Positions 7,888 through 16,371 of a DNA stretch of 34,233 nt are shown here, piece after piece. The notes beneath the pieces are model-generated. The model was not told where the DNA came from. It saw nothing but the letters and a program-made list of their open reading frames with translations, and ran no database searches. Positions within the stretch are counted from its first letter, which is position 1, and every line of letters begins with the position of its first letter. The stretch lies in contig JAGBFT010000065.1 of NCBI GenBank assembly GCA_017936345.1, forward strand, positions 1 through 34,233. Direction: 5' to 3'. A program made the position numbers and the translations under genes. This DNA comes from Spirochaetaceae bacterium. Lineage in GTDB: Bacteria; Spirochaetota; Spirochaetia; Treponematales; Treponemataceae.

Positions 7888-9129
7888 CTAACGTTTTAGA
7901 ACAGTTTCCGGATCAACAAGCTTTCCGTTCTTGTAAACGGTAAAGTGCAGGTGGGGGCCTGTGGAATATCCAGTATTACCTACTGCACCAATTTGTGTTC
8001 CCTGAGCCACCCGCTGCCCCTTCCTTACTGGAGCTGGCTTTTGCAGATGTGCATAGAGGGTCTGATAACCGTTCTCATGGTCAATTATAACATAGTTTCC
8101 ATAAACATTGGTATATCCTACCACCGCAATTTTTCCACTCATTGCGGCTTTTATCGGGGTTCCCTGGACAATGGCCAGGTCAATTCCAGTGTGAGAGGAG
8201 GGAACTCCGGTGAAGGGGTCAAGTCGGCGACCAAAACGGGAGGTAATGCGGTAATTTCCGCTCAATGGCCAGATAAACAGCTCTCCCATGGCCCGCTGCA
8301 GGGATGTGGCATCCATCTTTGCACCGGGGATAAACAGCTGCTGTCCCTTCAAAAGGCTTGCGGTGTCAAGGTCGTTTGCGTCAAGAATATCCTCTACTGC
8401 CACCTTGTACCGTACAGAAAGTCCATCCAGAGTTTCGCTGGCGGCTACAGTGTGAATCAGTCCATCTACAGAGGGAACCTTTAGTTTTTGTCCAGCCCGC
8501 AGCTGGCGGACATTGCCAATGTCGTTTACAGCGATGAGGGTGGAAATATTCGTCAGACCGAATTTATAGGTGATGCCAGAAATTGTATCTCCATTTCTTA
8601 CTGTGTAGTTTTGGTAGCTTACTGGCTGACTGAAGTTGATGGATTTTAAGGATACTTCCTTTCCATCAACAAGGAGGTTTCCGTCCGCATCAACTTCATT
8701 GTCATCCATAAAGGCGAATCGGGACATGGCACTATCAAGAATCTCCAATTCTTCCGCTGGCAAAGAGGGAATGTCTACTGGACGACCTATGCTGGAAAAA
8801 TAAACTGCGAAATTTCTAATTCCTGCAGAAAGAAAAAAGCCGCTTGCCGCCATTATGACCAGCAAGAAAATGCGGAAAAAACGATGGGTTGCGTACCAAA
8901 GGATTGTCTTTGAAAGGGCAACTGTTTTTTCTGCAAGGATTTCAAGCTTGGGGTGCTCTGCAACAGGGGAAAGGGAAGAAATTCCATAATGGTGGGACCT
9001 GATTATCTTTGAAGGAAAGCCAAACTTCTTGTGATTTTGTCTTTTGCTGGTATTATTAATTCGACGGGCAAATTTGGTCTGCTGCCCATAATTTACCTTG
9101 CGATTATCCATATAGGTGATAATTTCCAT
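7888..9129 (-). CDS. Membrane-anchored M23 metallopeptidase with two LysM domains
   Basis: The 413-residue protein has a basic cytoplasmic head of about 85 residues, one membrane helix (FFRIFLLVIMAASGFFLSAG), two LysM domains (YTVRNGDTISGITYKFG and HTVAASETLDGLSVRYK), and a C-terminal LytM/M23 domain. The zinc ligands are intact: HTGID gives H and D, and GPHLHF gives HxH. It should bind peptidoglycan in the periplasm and cut cross-links, or regulate such cutting. It is the first gene of the minus-strand operon, with 44-47 bases between it and divergent lepB. No clear Shine-Dalgarno precedes the ATG at 9129, and another in-frame ATG lies at 9111. Confidence 0.93.
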   Translation of the reverse strand: MEIITYMDNRKVNYGQQTKFARRINNTSKRQNHKKFGFPSKIIRSHHYGISSLSPVAEHPKLEILAEKTVALSKTILWYATHRFFRIFLLVIMAASGFFLSAGIRNFAVYFSSIGRPVDIPSLPAEELEILDSAMSRFAFMDDNEVDADGNLLVDGKEVSLKSINFSQPVSYQNYTVRNGDTISGITYKFGLTNISTLIAVNDIGNVRQLRAGQKLKVPSVDGLIHTVAASETLDGLSVRYKVAVEDILDANDLDTASLLKGQQLFIPGAKMDATSLQRAMGELFIWPLSGNYRITSRFGRRLDPFTGVPSSHTGIDLAIVQGTPIKAAMSGKIAVVGYTNVYGNYVIIDHENGYQTLYAHLQKPAPVRKGQRVAQGTQIGAVGNTGYSTGPHLHFTVYKNGKLVDPETVLKR

Positions 9130-9139
9130 ACGTCTACTA

Positions 9140-9168
9140 TCGACATAAAATAAATGCCATATTAGAAT
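9140..9168 (+). promoter_or_regulatory. lepB promoter placed against the start codon
   Basis: TCGACA at 9140-9145 and TAGAAT at 9163-9168 are 17 bases apart. The ATG at 9177 is 8 bases after the -10 element, about where RNA should begin, so the mRNA is predicted to be leaderless. Confidence 0.6.
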
Positions 9169-9176
9169 ATTAAATG

Positions 9177-9701
9177 ATGGAAGTAGAAAAAAAACAAAGT
9201 CCCCTCAAATTTAAAGGTTCCCTTTTTTTTGTCTTGACGGGAATACTAGTTGGAATTGTCATTAAACTTTTTTGTTTTGACTTATTGAGGGTGTCGGGCT
9301 CCTCCATGGAGCCAGCCATTCATTCTGGAACTCAGATTGGTATAAGCAAATTATCCTATGGACTGGTGGAGCCCTTTGGAGATGAGCTGCTGCTTCAATG
9401 GAGCGAACCCCAGCGGGGGGATGTGGTGCTGTATTTTTACAACAATCGGGCAGTGATAAAACGATGTGTTGCCGTGGCGGGGGACCGTCTAGATTTTTCC
9501 CATGGTTTAGGATATAGTCTTACTGTGAATGAAAAAAACATACCGTTGACGGAAGCTCAGTATCAGCGGCTAAAACATAATGAGCGGGTGCCTCAGGGAA
9601 TGATTCTTGCCCTGGGAGACAATTACCGTGAGTCTGTTGATTCCCGGGACTACGGCTTTGTGTCCATAAAAAATGTGTTGGGAAAGGTAATTGGAAAATG
9701 A
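9177..9701 (+). CDS. lepB: Signal peptidase I
   Basis: The product is 174 residues with one N-terminal membrane helix (SLFFVLTGILVGIVIKLFCF). The catalytic serine lies in SGSSMEP (Ser42 from this start) and the general-base lysine in VIKRCVAV (Lys93). The late GDNYRESVDSRDYG box is the third family signature. It cleaves signal peptides on the outer face of the inner membrane. Two ATGs lie in tandem at 9174 and 9177. I choose the second because it is 8 bases from the -10 element, matching other starts here, and neither has a Shine-Dalgarno. The stop overlaps the next gene's ATG (ATGA). Confidence 0.93.
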   Translation: MEVEKKQSPLKFKGSLFFVLTGILVGIVIKLFCFDLLRVSGSSMEPAIHSGTQIGISKLSYGLVEPFGDELLLQWSEPQRGDVVLYFYNNRAVIKRCVAVAGDRLDFSHGLGYSLTVNEKNIPLTEAQYQRLKHNERVPQGMILALGDNYRESVDSRDYGFVSIKNVLGKVIGK

Positions 9702-11563
9702 GTGATTTTATATCCCAAAAACGATTTTTAGTTTTTGCCGTGTTGCTTGGTCTTGTGGCCGTATATACTATTGCAACCTATGGATACCTTGCAGTGCAGG
9801 ATGTGCCTGAGCGGGTTGTAAAAAGCCCGGAGATGGTGCGGGGTACCATTGTAGACAGAAATGGCAAGCCACTGGCTGTTTCCACTAATTTTTATCACCT
9901 TTCGGTTACTCCTTCTGCTGTTCGCAACCTGGAGGGGACAGCTAAACTGATTGCCCCTGTGTTGGAAATGAGTCCCGAAGAAATCGTTCAGGAAATTCAA
10001 GGGTCCTCACGGGTATTCTACCTTAAAAAACACCTTGATGAGGCTGAGTACGATATCCTCAAGACCACAATAGATGAAAATGGTCTGAGCGGTTTCCGCT
10101 TTGACAAAATTCCGGGCCGAGTCTATCCCGAGCACGATTTGGCCGCCCAACTTGTTGGTTTTATGGGCGATGATGGTGAGGGGCTGGCAGGAATCGAATA
10201 CTCCATGCAGCGGGAGCTGGCTCCTGTTTTTGGCTCTAGTTCTGCAGAAAAACGGGATGGTCAAAATGTATACCTCACCATTGATGCCAACCTTCAGTAT
10301 AAGCTTGAGAAAATTGCCCACGATGCCATGGAAAATACCCAGGCTGAAAGTGTGATGATGGTGGCTGCCGATGGAAAAACTGGAGAGATTCTTTCCTACA
10401 TTTCCCTTCCTTCTGTGGACTTGAATCAGTATCGTGCCTCTACCTCTGCCCAGCGTCAAGACAGGCCTGCTGTTGTTGCCTATGAGCCAGGTTCCGTGTT
10501 CAAGGTGTTTTCTGTAGCCACCTTCTTTGATGCGGGGGTAATTACCCGTGATGAAACCTTTGTTTGCGATGGGAGCTACGATGTAAGCACCTCTAATGGG
10601 GAACGGGTGCGCATTACCTGTCTTGACCACCACGGCGCTATTACCGCTGAACAAGCCCTGCAGTATTCTTGTAACGATGCCCTGGCGCAAATGAGTGCCA
10701 AAATAAATTCTGAGTATTTTATCAGCAAGCTGAAGGAATTGGGATTTGGTTCCCGAACAGGAATAAATCTCCCCGGCGAAACGGCGGGCTTGGTAAAAAC
10801 TCCCTCTGATCGCCTCTGGTCCGGGCGCTCAAAGCCCACCATTTCCATTGGACAGGAAATCAGCGTGTCTGCCCTCCAAATGGTAAGGGCTGCCACAGCT
10901 CTAACCAATGGAGGCGTTCCCCTTGAGCTTTCCGTTGTTTCACGCATCACCGACCGTGACAACAATGATGTTACGGTTCACGTTCCTGTAGAAGGAAAGC
11001 CTGTTTTTTCCAAGGCAACCGCAGACTATCTGCTTGAGTGCATGGAATCCACTGCCAAGGTAGGAACCGGTCATCGTGCAGCCCTTGGCGACATTTCCAT
11101 CGGCGTAAAGACAGGTACAGCCCAGATGATTGATTCAGAAACCGGTGGCTACAGCGACACGGACTTCATTTCAAACTGTATTGCCGTATTTCCGGCGGAA
11201 GACCCGCAGATTATCCTCTATATCGTCATAACAAAGGCCAAGGGCGAAACCTATGCTGGCCGTATTGTTGCGCCTGTGGTGGCAGAGGCTGCCGATGTAA
11301 TCATCGACCACATGGGACTTTCCCGTGAAAGTGCCGCAAGCCTTGCCCATTCTGGTCTCATTTCCGTTCCCCCCGGCTCCTTGCCAGAGATTCATAACTA
11401 TTTGCCGGATTTTACTGGTATCCCAAAACGCAATCTTACGGCCTTGCTCACCAGTGACAAGCTGAACATCATAATTAAGGGTGACGGTTATGTGGTGAGA
11501 CAAAATCCCCCGGCGGGAACACCAGTAACGGAGGGCATGACTATTGAATTCTATCTGGAATAA
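9698..11563 (+). CDS. Class B penicillin-binding protein (FtsI/PBP2-like transpeptidase) with C-terminal PASTA domain
   Basis: The 621-residue protein has one N-terminal membrane anchor, a PBP dimerisation region (about 45-170: RGTIVDRNGKPLAVS, VGFMGDDGEGLAGIE), and a transpeptidase domain. The active-site motifs are complete: SVFK (Ser266), SCN (Ser324) and KTGT (Lys471). A single PASTA domain forms the last 65 residues. It cross-links peptidoglycan stems, most likely septal since PASTA domains occur in FtsI/SpoVD-type enzymes. It is translationally coupled to lepB, and the next gene begins inside its 3' end. No ftsW or mur genes are in the window. Confidence 0.93.
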   Translation: MSDFISQKRFLVFAVLLGLVAVYTIATYGYLAVQDVPERVVKSPEMVRGTIVDRNGKPLAVSTNFYHLSVTPSAVRNLEGTAKLIAPVLEMSPEEIVQEIQGSSRVFYLKKHLDEAEYDILKTTIDENGLSGFRFDKIPGRVYPEHDLAAQLVGFMGDDGEGLAGIEYSMQRELAPVFGSSSAEKRDGQNVYLTIDANLQYKLEKIAHDAMENTQAESVMMVAADGKTGEILSYISLPSVDLNQYRASTSAQRQDRPAVVAYEPGSVFKVFSVATFFDAGVITRDETFVCDGSYDVSTSNGERVRITCLDHHGAITAEQALQYSCNDALAQMSAKINSEYFISKLKELGFGSRTGINLPGETAGLVKTPSDRLWSGRSKPTISIGQEISVSALQMVRAATALTNGGVPLELSVVSRITDRDNNDVTVHVPVEGKPVFSKATADYLLECMESTAKVGTGHRAALGDISIGVKTGTAQMIDSETGGYSDTDFISNCIAVFPAEDPQIILYIVITKAKGETYAGRIVAPVVAEAADVIIDHMGLSRESAASLAHSGLISVPPGSLPEIHNYLPDFTGIPKRNLTALLTSDKLNIIIKGDGYVVRQNPPAGTPVTEGMTIEFYLE

Positions 11564-13487
11564 GAACTGTAGTCTTTTAAGGGAGCGGTTTCCCCACCTT
11601 TACTCCATGCTGGAAGAGGATTTACGTGGAGCCTTGCCGTCAGATTTTGCCACAGGTAAAACTCCTTGTGAAGATTTGGAGGAACTTGATTTTCCCTGTG
11701 GCTGGAAGCTCAAAAAAGCCCGCACAGGGGATTGGACTGCAGAGCCAGCCCTGCATTCTCGCTACGACCCGGTGAGGGAATCCCGACGTTTTGCCCAGTC
11801 CCTGTGTGAACAAATGGTTGAATCGCAAAAAACTGTTCCGGTGTTCATGGGCTTTGGCCTGGGCTATGGTGTTGTTGCATATGGTGAGCTTGTGGCTGGC
11901 AAAAGTTGTGCAGTAGCCCAAGGGGGAATGAACCAACAGGGTGGTTGTTCCGGGCTCGTGTTGGTGGAGCCAGATGTTGCCTGTTTTGCGGCAGCCCTGT
12001 GGAGCCTGGATTTTGAACCTGTTTTTACCATGGAGCGTTGTGCCTTGCTGGTGGGAGCTTCCCACCAGTCTGTTCTGGGAGTCTTGGAAAGCTTCAGTCT
12101 GGATACCTGCCATTTTGTGTGGAATAAGACCCATACCAGCCACAATCAGGCCTATTTTGATGGACTCCATACCCTGATTCAACGGAATCTGGATAAGGAT
12201 GCCATTAACAGCCGTACCTTGGATAAATTCGGCCGGTTGTGGCTTAGGAACAGCTGCCGCAATTTAGACAAGCTGGCAGTTTGTGACGGGGTTAGCCGCT
12301 ATCAAAACCTTGGGTGGAATCTGGATGCCTGTGTAGTGGGTGCGGGGCCCTCCTTGGATTTGATTTTGCCCCATCTTGGCAAGATTAAAGAACGCTGTAT
12401 TTTGATTGTGGTAGATACGGCTTTGAGAGTCTGCTTGCGCTCAGGAGTGGAGCCAGACTTTGTGGTTTTGGGTGACCCCCAGTATTGGAATGCCCTCCAT
12501 CTTGCAGGCTTGTCCTCCCCTTCTACCGTTTTAATTACAGAGGTGGCAGCCTATCCCTCTGTTTTCCGCTTTCCCTGTGCAGAAACAGTGTTGTGTTCCT
12601 CCCTATATCCTGTAGGAAGGTTTTTTTCTTCCAACGGACTGGATAAGGGAGACTTGGGAGCTGGTGGTTCTGTTGCTACTAGTGCCTGGGGATTTGCCCG
12701 ACTCTGCGGCTGCCACCGAATTTTTCTTGCGGCGGTGGATCTATCCTTTCCTGGCAAGAGAACCCATGCTCACGGCAGCACCTTTGAAGAAAAGACCCAC
12801 ATGACCTCTACACGATTGAACCCCAGTCAGCAGTCCCAGGTAGCGGCCCTTTTTTCTGCCGACACCTCCCTTGGAACCTCCTATGCAGGGGAGGCTGTCA
12901 TTACAGATCAACGTATGGAATTATATGCCTGGTGGTTCGAAAGCAAGGTTGCCGCCCATCCCGAGCAAAAAACCTTTTCCCTTACTGCCGACAGCCTTTC
13001 CATCCCCGGAATAGAGTTTTTCCCCTTGGAGGATTTTTTGCAGCAAGCCCCTCGTTGGGCAGAACGACAGGAATTTTTTGACAATCAACAAAAACAAAGG
13101 GAAAAATTTCTTGCCAACATGGAAGGGCTTGCCACCACCTTCCGCCATCTTCGTGCCAGCCTAAAGGATGGCTTGTTCCAAATATACAAGGCGGCTCACA
13201 AGGGACTGCAGCTGTGCCAGGATGCCTTGGTGCTCCAAGACGGAGCTGCCTTTGAGTCAGCCTTTCATCAAGTTATTTCCCAGTTGGCTGCCATAGATCA
13301 GGCTATTCGCACCAGTCCCTACCATGAGAGTGCCGCCTTGGCCTTTCCCAGCCAGCAAAAACTTGAGCAGCTGTATTTGGAGGCAGGCTTGTCCCCTCAT
13401 CCTGGTCGTGCCACCCTGGAAAAAAGTCGTATCTTATATCAACAAATTATGGTTGCCTTGGCAGATTACAATGATTTTATGGACTGA
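11544..13487 (+). CDS. DUF115/MptE-like (Maf flagellin glycosyltransferase family) protein
   Basis: This 647-residue protein has the DUF115 core at about residues 262-460: CVVGAGPSLDLILPHL, IVVDTALRVCLRSGVEPDFV, LGDPQYW, and GGSVATSAWGFARLCGC. The same core occurs in archaeal MptE and in the motility-associated factor (Maf) proteins that put nonulosonic acids on flagellin. The C-terminal 170 residues are helical and charged. The likely start is TTG at 11544, inside the end of the PBP gene, with GAGGG upstream; ATG at 11607 is an alternative. Flagellin glycosylation is plausible in a spirochaete but is inferred from the family. Confidence 0.8.
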   Translation: MNSIWNKNCSLLRERFPHLYSMLEEDLRGALPSDFATGKTPCEDLEELDFPCGWKLKKARTGDWTAEPALHSRYDPVRESRRFAQSLCEQMVESQKTVPVFMGFGLGYGVVAYGELVAGKSCAVAQGGMNQQGGCSGLVLVEPDVACFAAALWSLDFEPVFTMERCALLVGASHQSVLGVLESFSLDTCHFVWNKTHTSHNQAYFDGLHTLIQRNLDKDAINSRTLDKFGRLWLRNSCRNLDKLAVCDGVSRYQNLGWNLDACVVGAGPSLDLILPHLGKIKERCILIVVDTALRVCLRSGVEPDFVVLGDPQYWNALHLAGLSSPSTVLITEVAAYPSVFRFPCAETVLCSSLYPVGRFFSSNGLDKGDLGAGGSVATSAWGFARLCGCHRIFLAAVDLSFPGKRTHAHGSTFEEKTHMTSTRLNPSQQSQVAALFSADTSLGTSYAGEAVITDQRMELYAWWFESKVAAHPEQKTFSLTADSLSIPGIEFFPLEDFLQQAPRWAERQEFFDNQQKQREKFLANMEGLATTFRHLRASLKDGLFQIYKAAHKGLQLCQDALVLQDGAAFESAFHQVISQLAAIDQAIRTSPYHESAALAFPSQQKLEQLYLEAGLSPHPGRATLEKSRILYQQIMVALADYNDFMD

Positions 13488-13491
13488 GATA

Positions 13492-13534
13492 AAATCATGT
13501 CTTCCTATGCAGGTGTGTCAGAAAACCATGATTT
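13492..13534. repeat. 8-bp perfect inverted repeat upstream of tpiA
   Basis: AAATCATG at 13492-13499 and CATGATTT at 13527-13534 are separated by 27 bases, just upstream of the tpiA promoter. It lacks a T tract, so it is not a clear terminator; it could be an operator or chance. Confidence 0.3.
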
Positions 13535-13547
13535 CCAATCTAATCCA

Positions 13548-13576
13548 TTGTCACAAGTGAAAGAAAGAGGTATACT
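13548..13576 (+). promoter_or_regulatory. tpiA promoter
   Basis: TTGTCA at 13548-13553 and TATACT at 13571-13576 are 17 bases apart, giving a short leader that carries AGGAG before the tpiA ATG. Confidence 0.8.
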
Positions 13577-13597
13577 AGTTTCAATAGGAGATTCAAT

Positions 13598-14347
13598 ATG
13601 AGACAATACTACATTGCTGGTAACTGGAAGATGAACAAGGTTAAGGGCGAGGCTGTAGAGTTGGCCAAAGGCCTGGTAGAGGCCCTTAAGGATGGAAAAA
13701 ACAAGTACATGATTGCACCCTCCTTTACAAACCTGGACGCTGTTTCTCAGGTGGTCAAGGGGTCAAACATCCTCTTGGGTGCACAGAACATGTCCACCGA
13801 GGTTTCTGGTGCCCACACTGGAGAGGTTTCAGTTGCCATGTTAAAGGACCTGGGAGTTCAGGTTGTAATTCTTGGTCACTCTGAGCGTCGTCACATCTAT
13901 AAGGAAGATGACGCAATGATTAACAAGAAGGTTAGGCTGGCTCTGGAAGAGGGTCTGGATGTAGTTCTTTGTATTGGAGAGCTTTTGGAAGAAAGGGAGG
14001 CTGGCAAGGCAGAAGCCGTTTGTGAGGAGCAGACCCGCAAGGGCTTGGCCGATGTAACTGCAGAGCAGATGAAAAAGGTAACTATTGCCTATGAGCCTGT
14101 TTGGACAATTGGAACAGGAAAGACCGCCACTCCAGAAGATGCCCAGGCTATCCATAAGTTTACCCGTGGAATTCTTGCCGATATGTTTGGAAAGGAGGTG
14201 GCGGAGGCTACAACTATCCAGTACGGTGGTTCCATGAATGCCGGTAATGCTGCGGCTCTTTTGGCCCAGGAAGATATTGACGGTGGTCTCATTGGTGGTG
14301 CCTCTCTCAAGGTAGATACCTTTGAGCCAATTTGTAAGACATACTGA
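13598..14347 (+). CDS. tpiA: Triosephosphate isomerase
   Basis: At 249 residues it is full length. It begins with YYIAGNWKMNK and carries LGHSERR (electrophilic His) and AYEPVWTIGTGKTATPEDA (catalytic Glu and flexible loop 6), then YGGSMNAGNA and GGLIGGASL for phosphate binding. It interconverts dihydroxyacetone phosphate and glyceraldehyde 3-phosphate in glycolysis. AGGAG sits 8 bases before the ATG. A strong promoter and a terminator flank it, so it is a single-gene unit. Confidence 0.98.
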   Translation: MRQYYIAGNWKMNKVKGEAVELAKGLVEALKDGKNKYMIAPSFTNLDAVSQVVKGSNILLGAQNMSTEVSGAHTGEVSVAMLKDLGVQVVILGHSERRHIYKEDDAMINKKVRLALEEGLDVVLCIGELLEEREAGKAEAVCEEQTRKGLADVTAEQMKKVTIAYEPVWTIGTGKTATPEDAQAIHKFTRGILADMFGKEVAEATTIQYGGSMNAGNAAALLAQEDIDGGLIGGASLKVDTFEPICKTY

Positions 14348-14365
14348 GATTTTACCCTTAGGTCT

Positions 14366-14406
14366 AAAAGCTGTCCTTGAAGTAAACTTCTAGGGCAGCT
14401 TTTTTT
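14366..14406 (+). terminator. Terminator after tpiA
   Basis: An AAAGCTGTCCT / AGGGCAGCTTT stem (one G-U pair) around 14367-14400 is followed by a run of seven T, 20 bases after the tpiA stop. Confidence 0.85.
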
Positions 14407-14411
14407 GTACA

Positions 14412-14440
14412 TTGATTTATTCCTTCCTATAAAGTATAAT
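14412..14440 (+). promoter_or_regulatory. metNIQ promoter
   Basis: TTGATT at 14412-14417 and TATAAT at 14435-14440 are 17 bases apart. Only 28 bases separate the -10 box from the GTG start, so there is no room for a SAM riboswitch or T-box. Confidence 0.8.
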
Positions 14441-14468
14441 TCCCAAATCTATTTTAAGGCGGTGTCTT

Positions 14469-15572
14469 GTGGAAATTGCGCTGAAAAATCTTGTGCGTAC
14501 CTATCCTGCTGCTTCGGCCTCAGGTCAGGATGTGCATGCAGTTCGGGATGTGAGCCTCACCATTCCTTCCAACAGCATTTATGGCATAATCGGTAAAAGT
14601 GGAGCAGGAAAGTCAACCTTGGTTCGGCTCATCAGTCTCTTGGAGAAGCCTGATTCAGGTTCTGTACTTTACGATAATCAACAGGTGGATAACCTTAAAG
14701 GTGATGCCCTCATCCAGCGTCGCCGTCGCATTGGTATGATTTTTCAAAGCTTCAACCTGTTTTCATCCCGTACTGCTGCAAAGAATATCGCCTATCCCTT
14801 GGAGATTTGTGGCACGCCTGCCAATGAAATAAGGACTAGGGTAGCAGAGCTGCTGGAGCTGGTTGGTTTGGCAGACAGGGCTAATTCTCCCATCAGCCAA
14901 CTTTCTGGTGGCCAAAAGCAACGCATTGCCATTGCCCGAGCCCTGGCAAACAGGCCGGATATCTTGTTCTGTGACGAGGCCACCAGTGCGCTTGATCCAC
15001 AAACCACCCGCTCAATCTTGACCCTCATTCGTGAAATACAGCGGAGGATGCAGCTTACTGTGGTTATGATTACCCACCAGATGGAGGTTGTACGTGATGC
15101 CTGTGATTACGTGGCTGTTCTAGAAGGGGGAAAGGTGGTGGAGGAGGGGTCTGTGTCCCAAATCTTTTCATACCCCCAGTCTCCTGTTACCAAGGACTTT
15201 TTGGCAAACCTTAGTGTTATGCCCTCTGATGCTGATGAGTCGGCTTCTTCTGCAGATTCCAGGAAGGGGCAGGAAATGGATGGGCAGGCTGCAGGCACTC
15301 CATCCCAGGGGCTTGTACGGTGGTCGGATGAAGGTGGAAAATATACCCTGCGATTTATAAACCATCTTACAGGGGAGCCTGTTCTCAGTAGAATGGCCCA
15401 TCAGTTTGAGGTTGAGTTTAATATCAGGGCTGGAGGTATTCAGCACATCGCTACTGAGTCAGAGGCTCGTGACATCGGAACCCTGCTGGTGGACATTCAT
15501 GGTGAGCAGGAGGAATTGGACAGGGCCCTTGACTTTCTTCGTGAGCAGGGTGTCATTGTGGAAGAGGCTTAA
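14469..15572 (+). CDS. metN: Methionine ABC transporter ATP-binding protein
   Basis: The GTG start at 14469 follows AAGGCGG. The 367-residue ATPase has Walker A GKSGAGKST, the Q-loop, the signature LSGGQKQR, Walker B ILFCDEATSAL and the switch His in MITHQ. The last 80 residues form a NIL domain, the ACT-like module through which methionine inhibits MetN transporters. A low-complexity linker of about 40 residues rich in Ser, Asp and Gly separates the two and explains the extra length. It energises methionine uptake with MetI and MetQ, encoded downstream. Confidence 0.95.
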   Translation: MEIALKNLVRTYPAASASGQDVHAVRDVSLTIPSNSIYGIIGKSGAGKSTLVRLISLLEKPDSGSVLYDNQQVDNLKGDALIQRRRRIGMIFQSFNLFSSRTAAKNIAYPLEICGTPANEIRTRVAELLELVGLADRANSPISQLSGGQKQRIAIARALANRPDILFCDEATSALDPQTTRSILTLIREIQRRMQLTVVMITHQMEVVRDACDYVAVLEGGKVVEEGSVSQIFSYPQSPVTKDFLANLSVMPSDADESASSADSRKGQEMDGQAAGTPSQGLVRWSDEGGKYTLRFINHLTGEPVLSRMAHQFEVEFNIRAGGIQHIATESEARDIGTLLVDIHGEQEELDRALDFLREQGVIVEEA

Positions 15573-15608
15573 ATCTTCCAGTAAAACAGTTTTAAAATAG
15601 GAGTTCTT

Positions 15609-16271
15609 ATGGATTTTTCTACCGTCATGTCTTTGGTATGGCCCTCAACCCTGCAAACCCTTGCCATGGTTTTTGCTTCTACTGTGTTCTCTGTGCTTTT
15701 GGGTCTGCCCCTGGGAATTTTACTCTGCGTTACAGATCCTGCTGCTGGTATCATGCCCAAGCCCGTTCTGTATCAAGTGCTTACCCGCATTGTAAATGCC
15801 CTCCGTTCCTTTCCATTTATGATTCTGATGATTTTGCTTTTCCCCCTGTCCCGCCTCATTATTGGAACAAGCATAGGAACTGCGGCTACCATCGTTCCCC
15901 TGTCCATTGCAGCGGCTCCCTTTGTGGCCCGTATCATAGAGACAGCCCTAAAGGAGGTTGACCCAGGAGTCGTGCAGGCAGCCCGGGCTATGGGTTCCAC
16001 AAACATCCAAATTATTCTCAAGGTTTTGTTGCCGGAGGCCTTGCCCTCGCTTGTATCTGGAGTAACCCTTACCATCATCAATCTTATTGGTTATTCTGCC
16101 ATGTCTGGAGCCATTGGTGGCGGTGGGTTGGGGGATCTGGCCATACGTTACGGTTATCAAAGAAATCAGCCCATGGTAATGATTCCTGCTGTTGTCATCA
16201 TTTTGATTCTGGTGGAAGCAATCCAATTTATTGGTTCCCGTATCAGTGCCAGGCTCATGTCCAAGCGGTAA
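15609..16271 (+). CDS. metI: Methionine ABC transporter permease
   Basis: The 220-residue integral membrane protein has about five hydrophobic helices and the permease EAA loop (ALKEVDPGVVQAARAMGSTNIQIILKVLLPEALP) that docks on MetN. MSGAIGGGGLGDLAIRYGYQR near the end is characteristic of MetI. AGGAG lies 8 bases before the ATG. It follows metN by 36 bases in the same transcript. Confidence 0.96.
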   Translation: MDFSTVMSLVWPSTLQTLAMVFASTVFSVLLGLPLGILLCVTDPAAGIMPKPVLYQVLTRIVNALRSFPFMILMILLFPLSRLIIGTSIGTAATIVPLSIAAAPFVARIIETALKEVDPGVVQAARAMGSTNIQIILKVLLPEALPSLVSGVTLTIINLIGYSAMSGAIGGGGLGDLAIRYGYQRNQPMVMIPAVVIILILVEAIQFIGSRISARLMSKR

Positions 16272-16286
16272 GGTGGTTTCCTCTGC

Positions 16287-16316
16287 TTGACAATATTGGT
16301 GACTTTTGATTATATA
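16287..16316 (+). promoter_or_regulatory. Internal promoter before metQ
   Basis: TTGACA at 16287-16292 and TATATA at 16311-16316 are 18 bases apart, in the 100-base gap between metI and metQ. It would raise the binding protein above the membrane components. Confidence 0.65.
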
Positions 16317-16371
16317 GTAATTCATACTAGTTCGATAGGATTAAAGTTATTTTACAGGAGAAAGAAGTAAG

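Noticed and set aside
14348-14468. Possible SAM riboswitch or T-box before metN
   Set aside because: The promoter leaves fewer than 25 bases of leader and no fitting motif is present; the hairpin there is the tpiA terminator.
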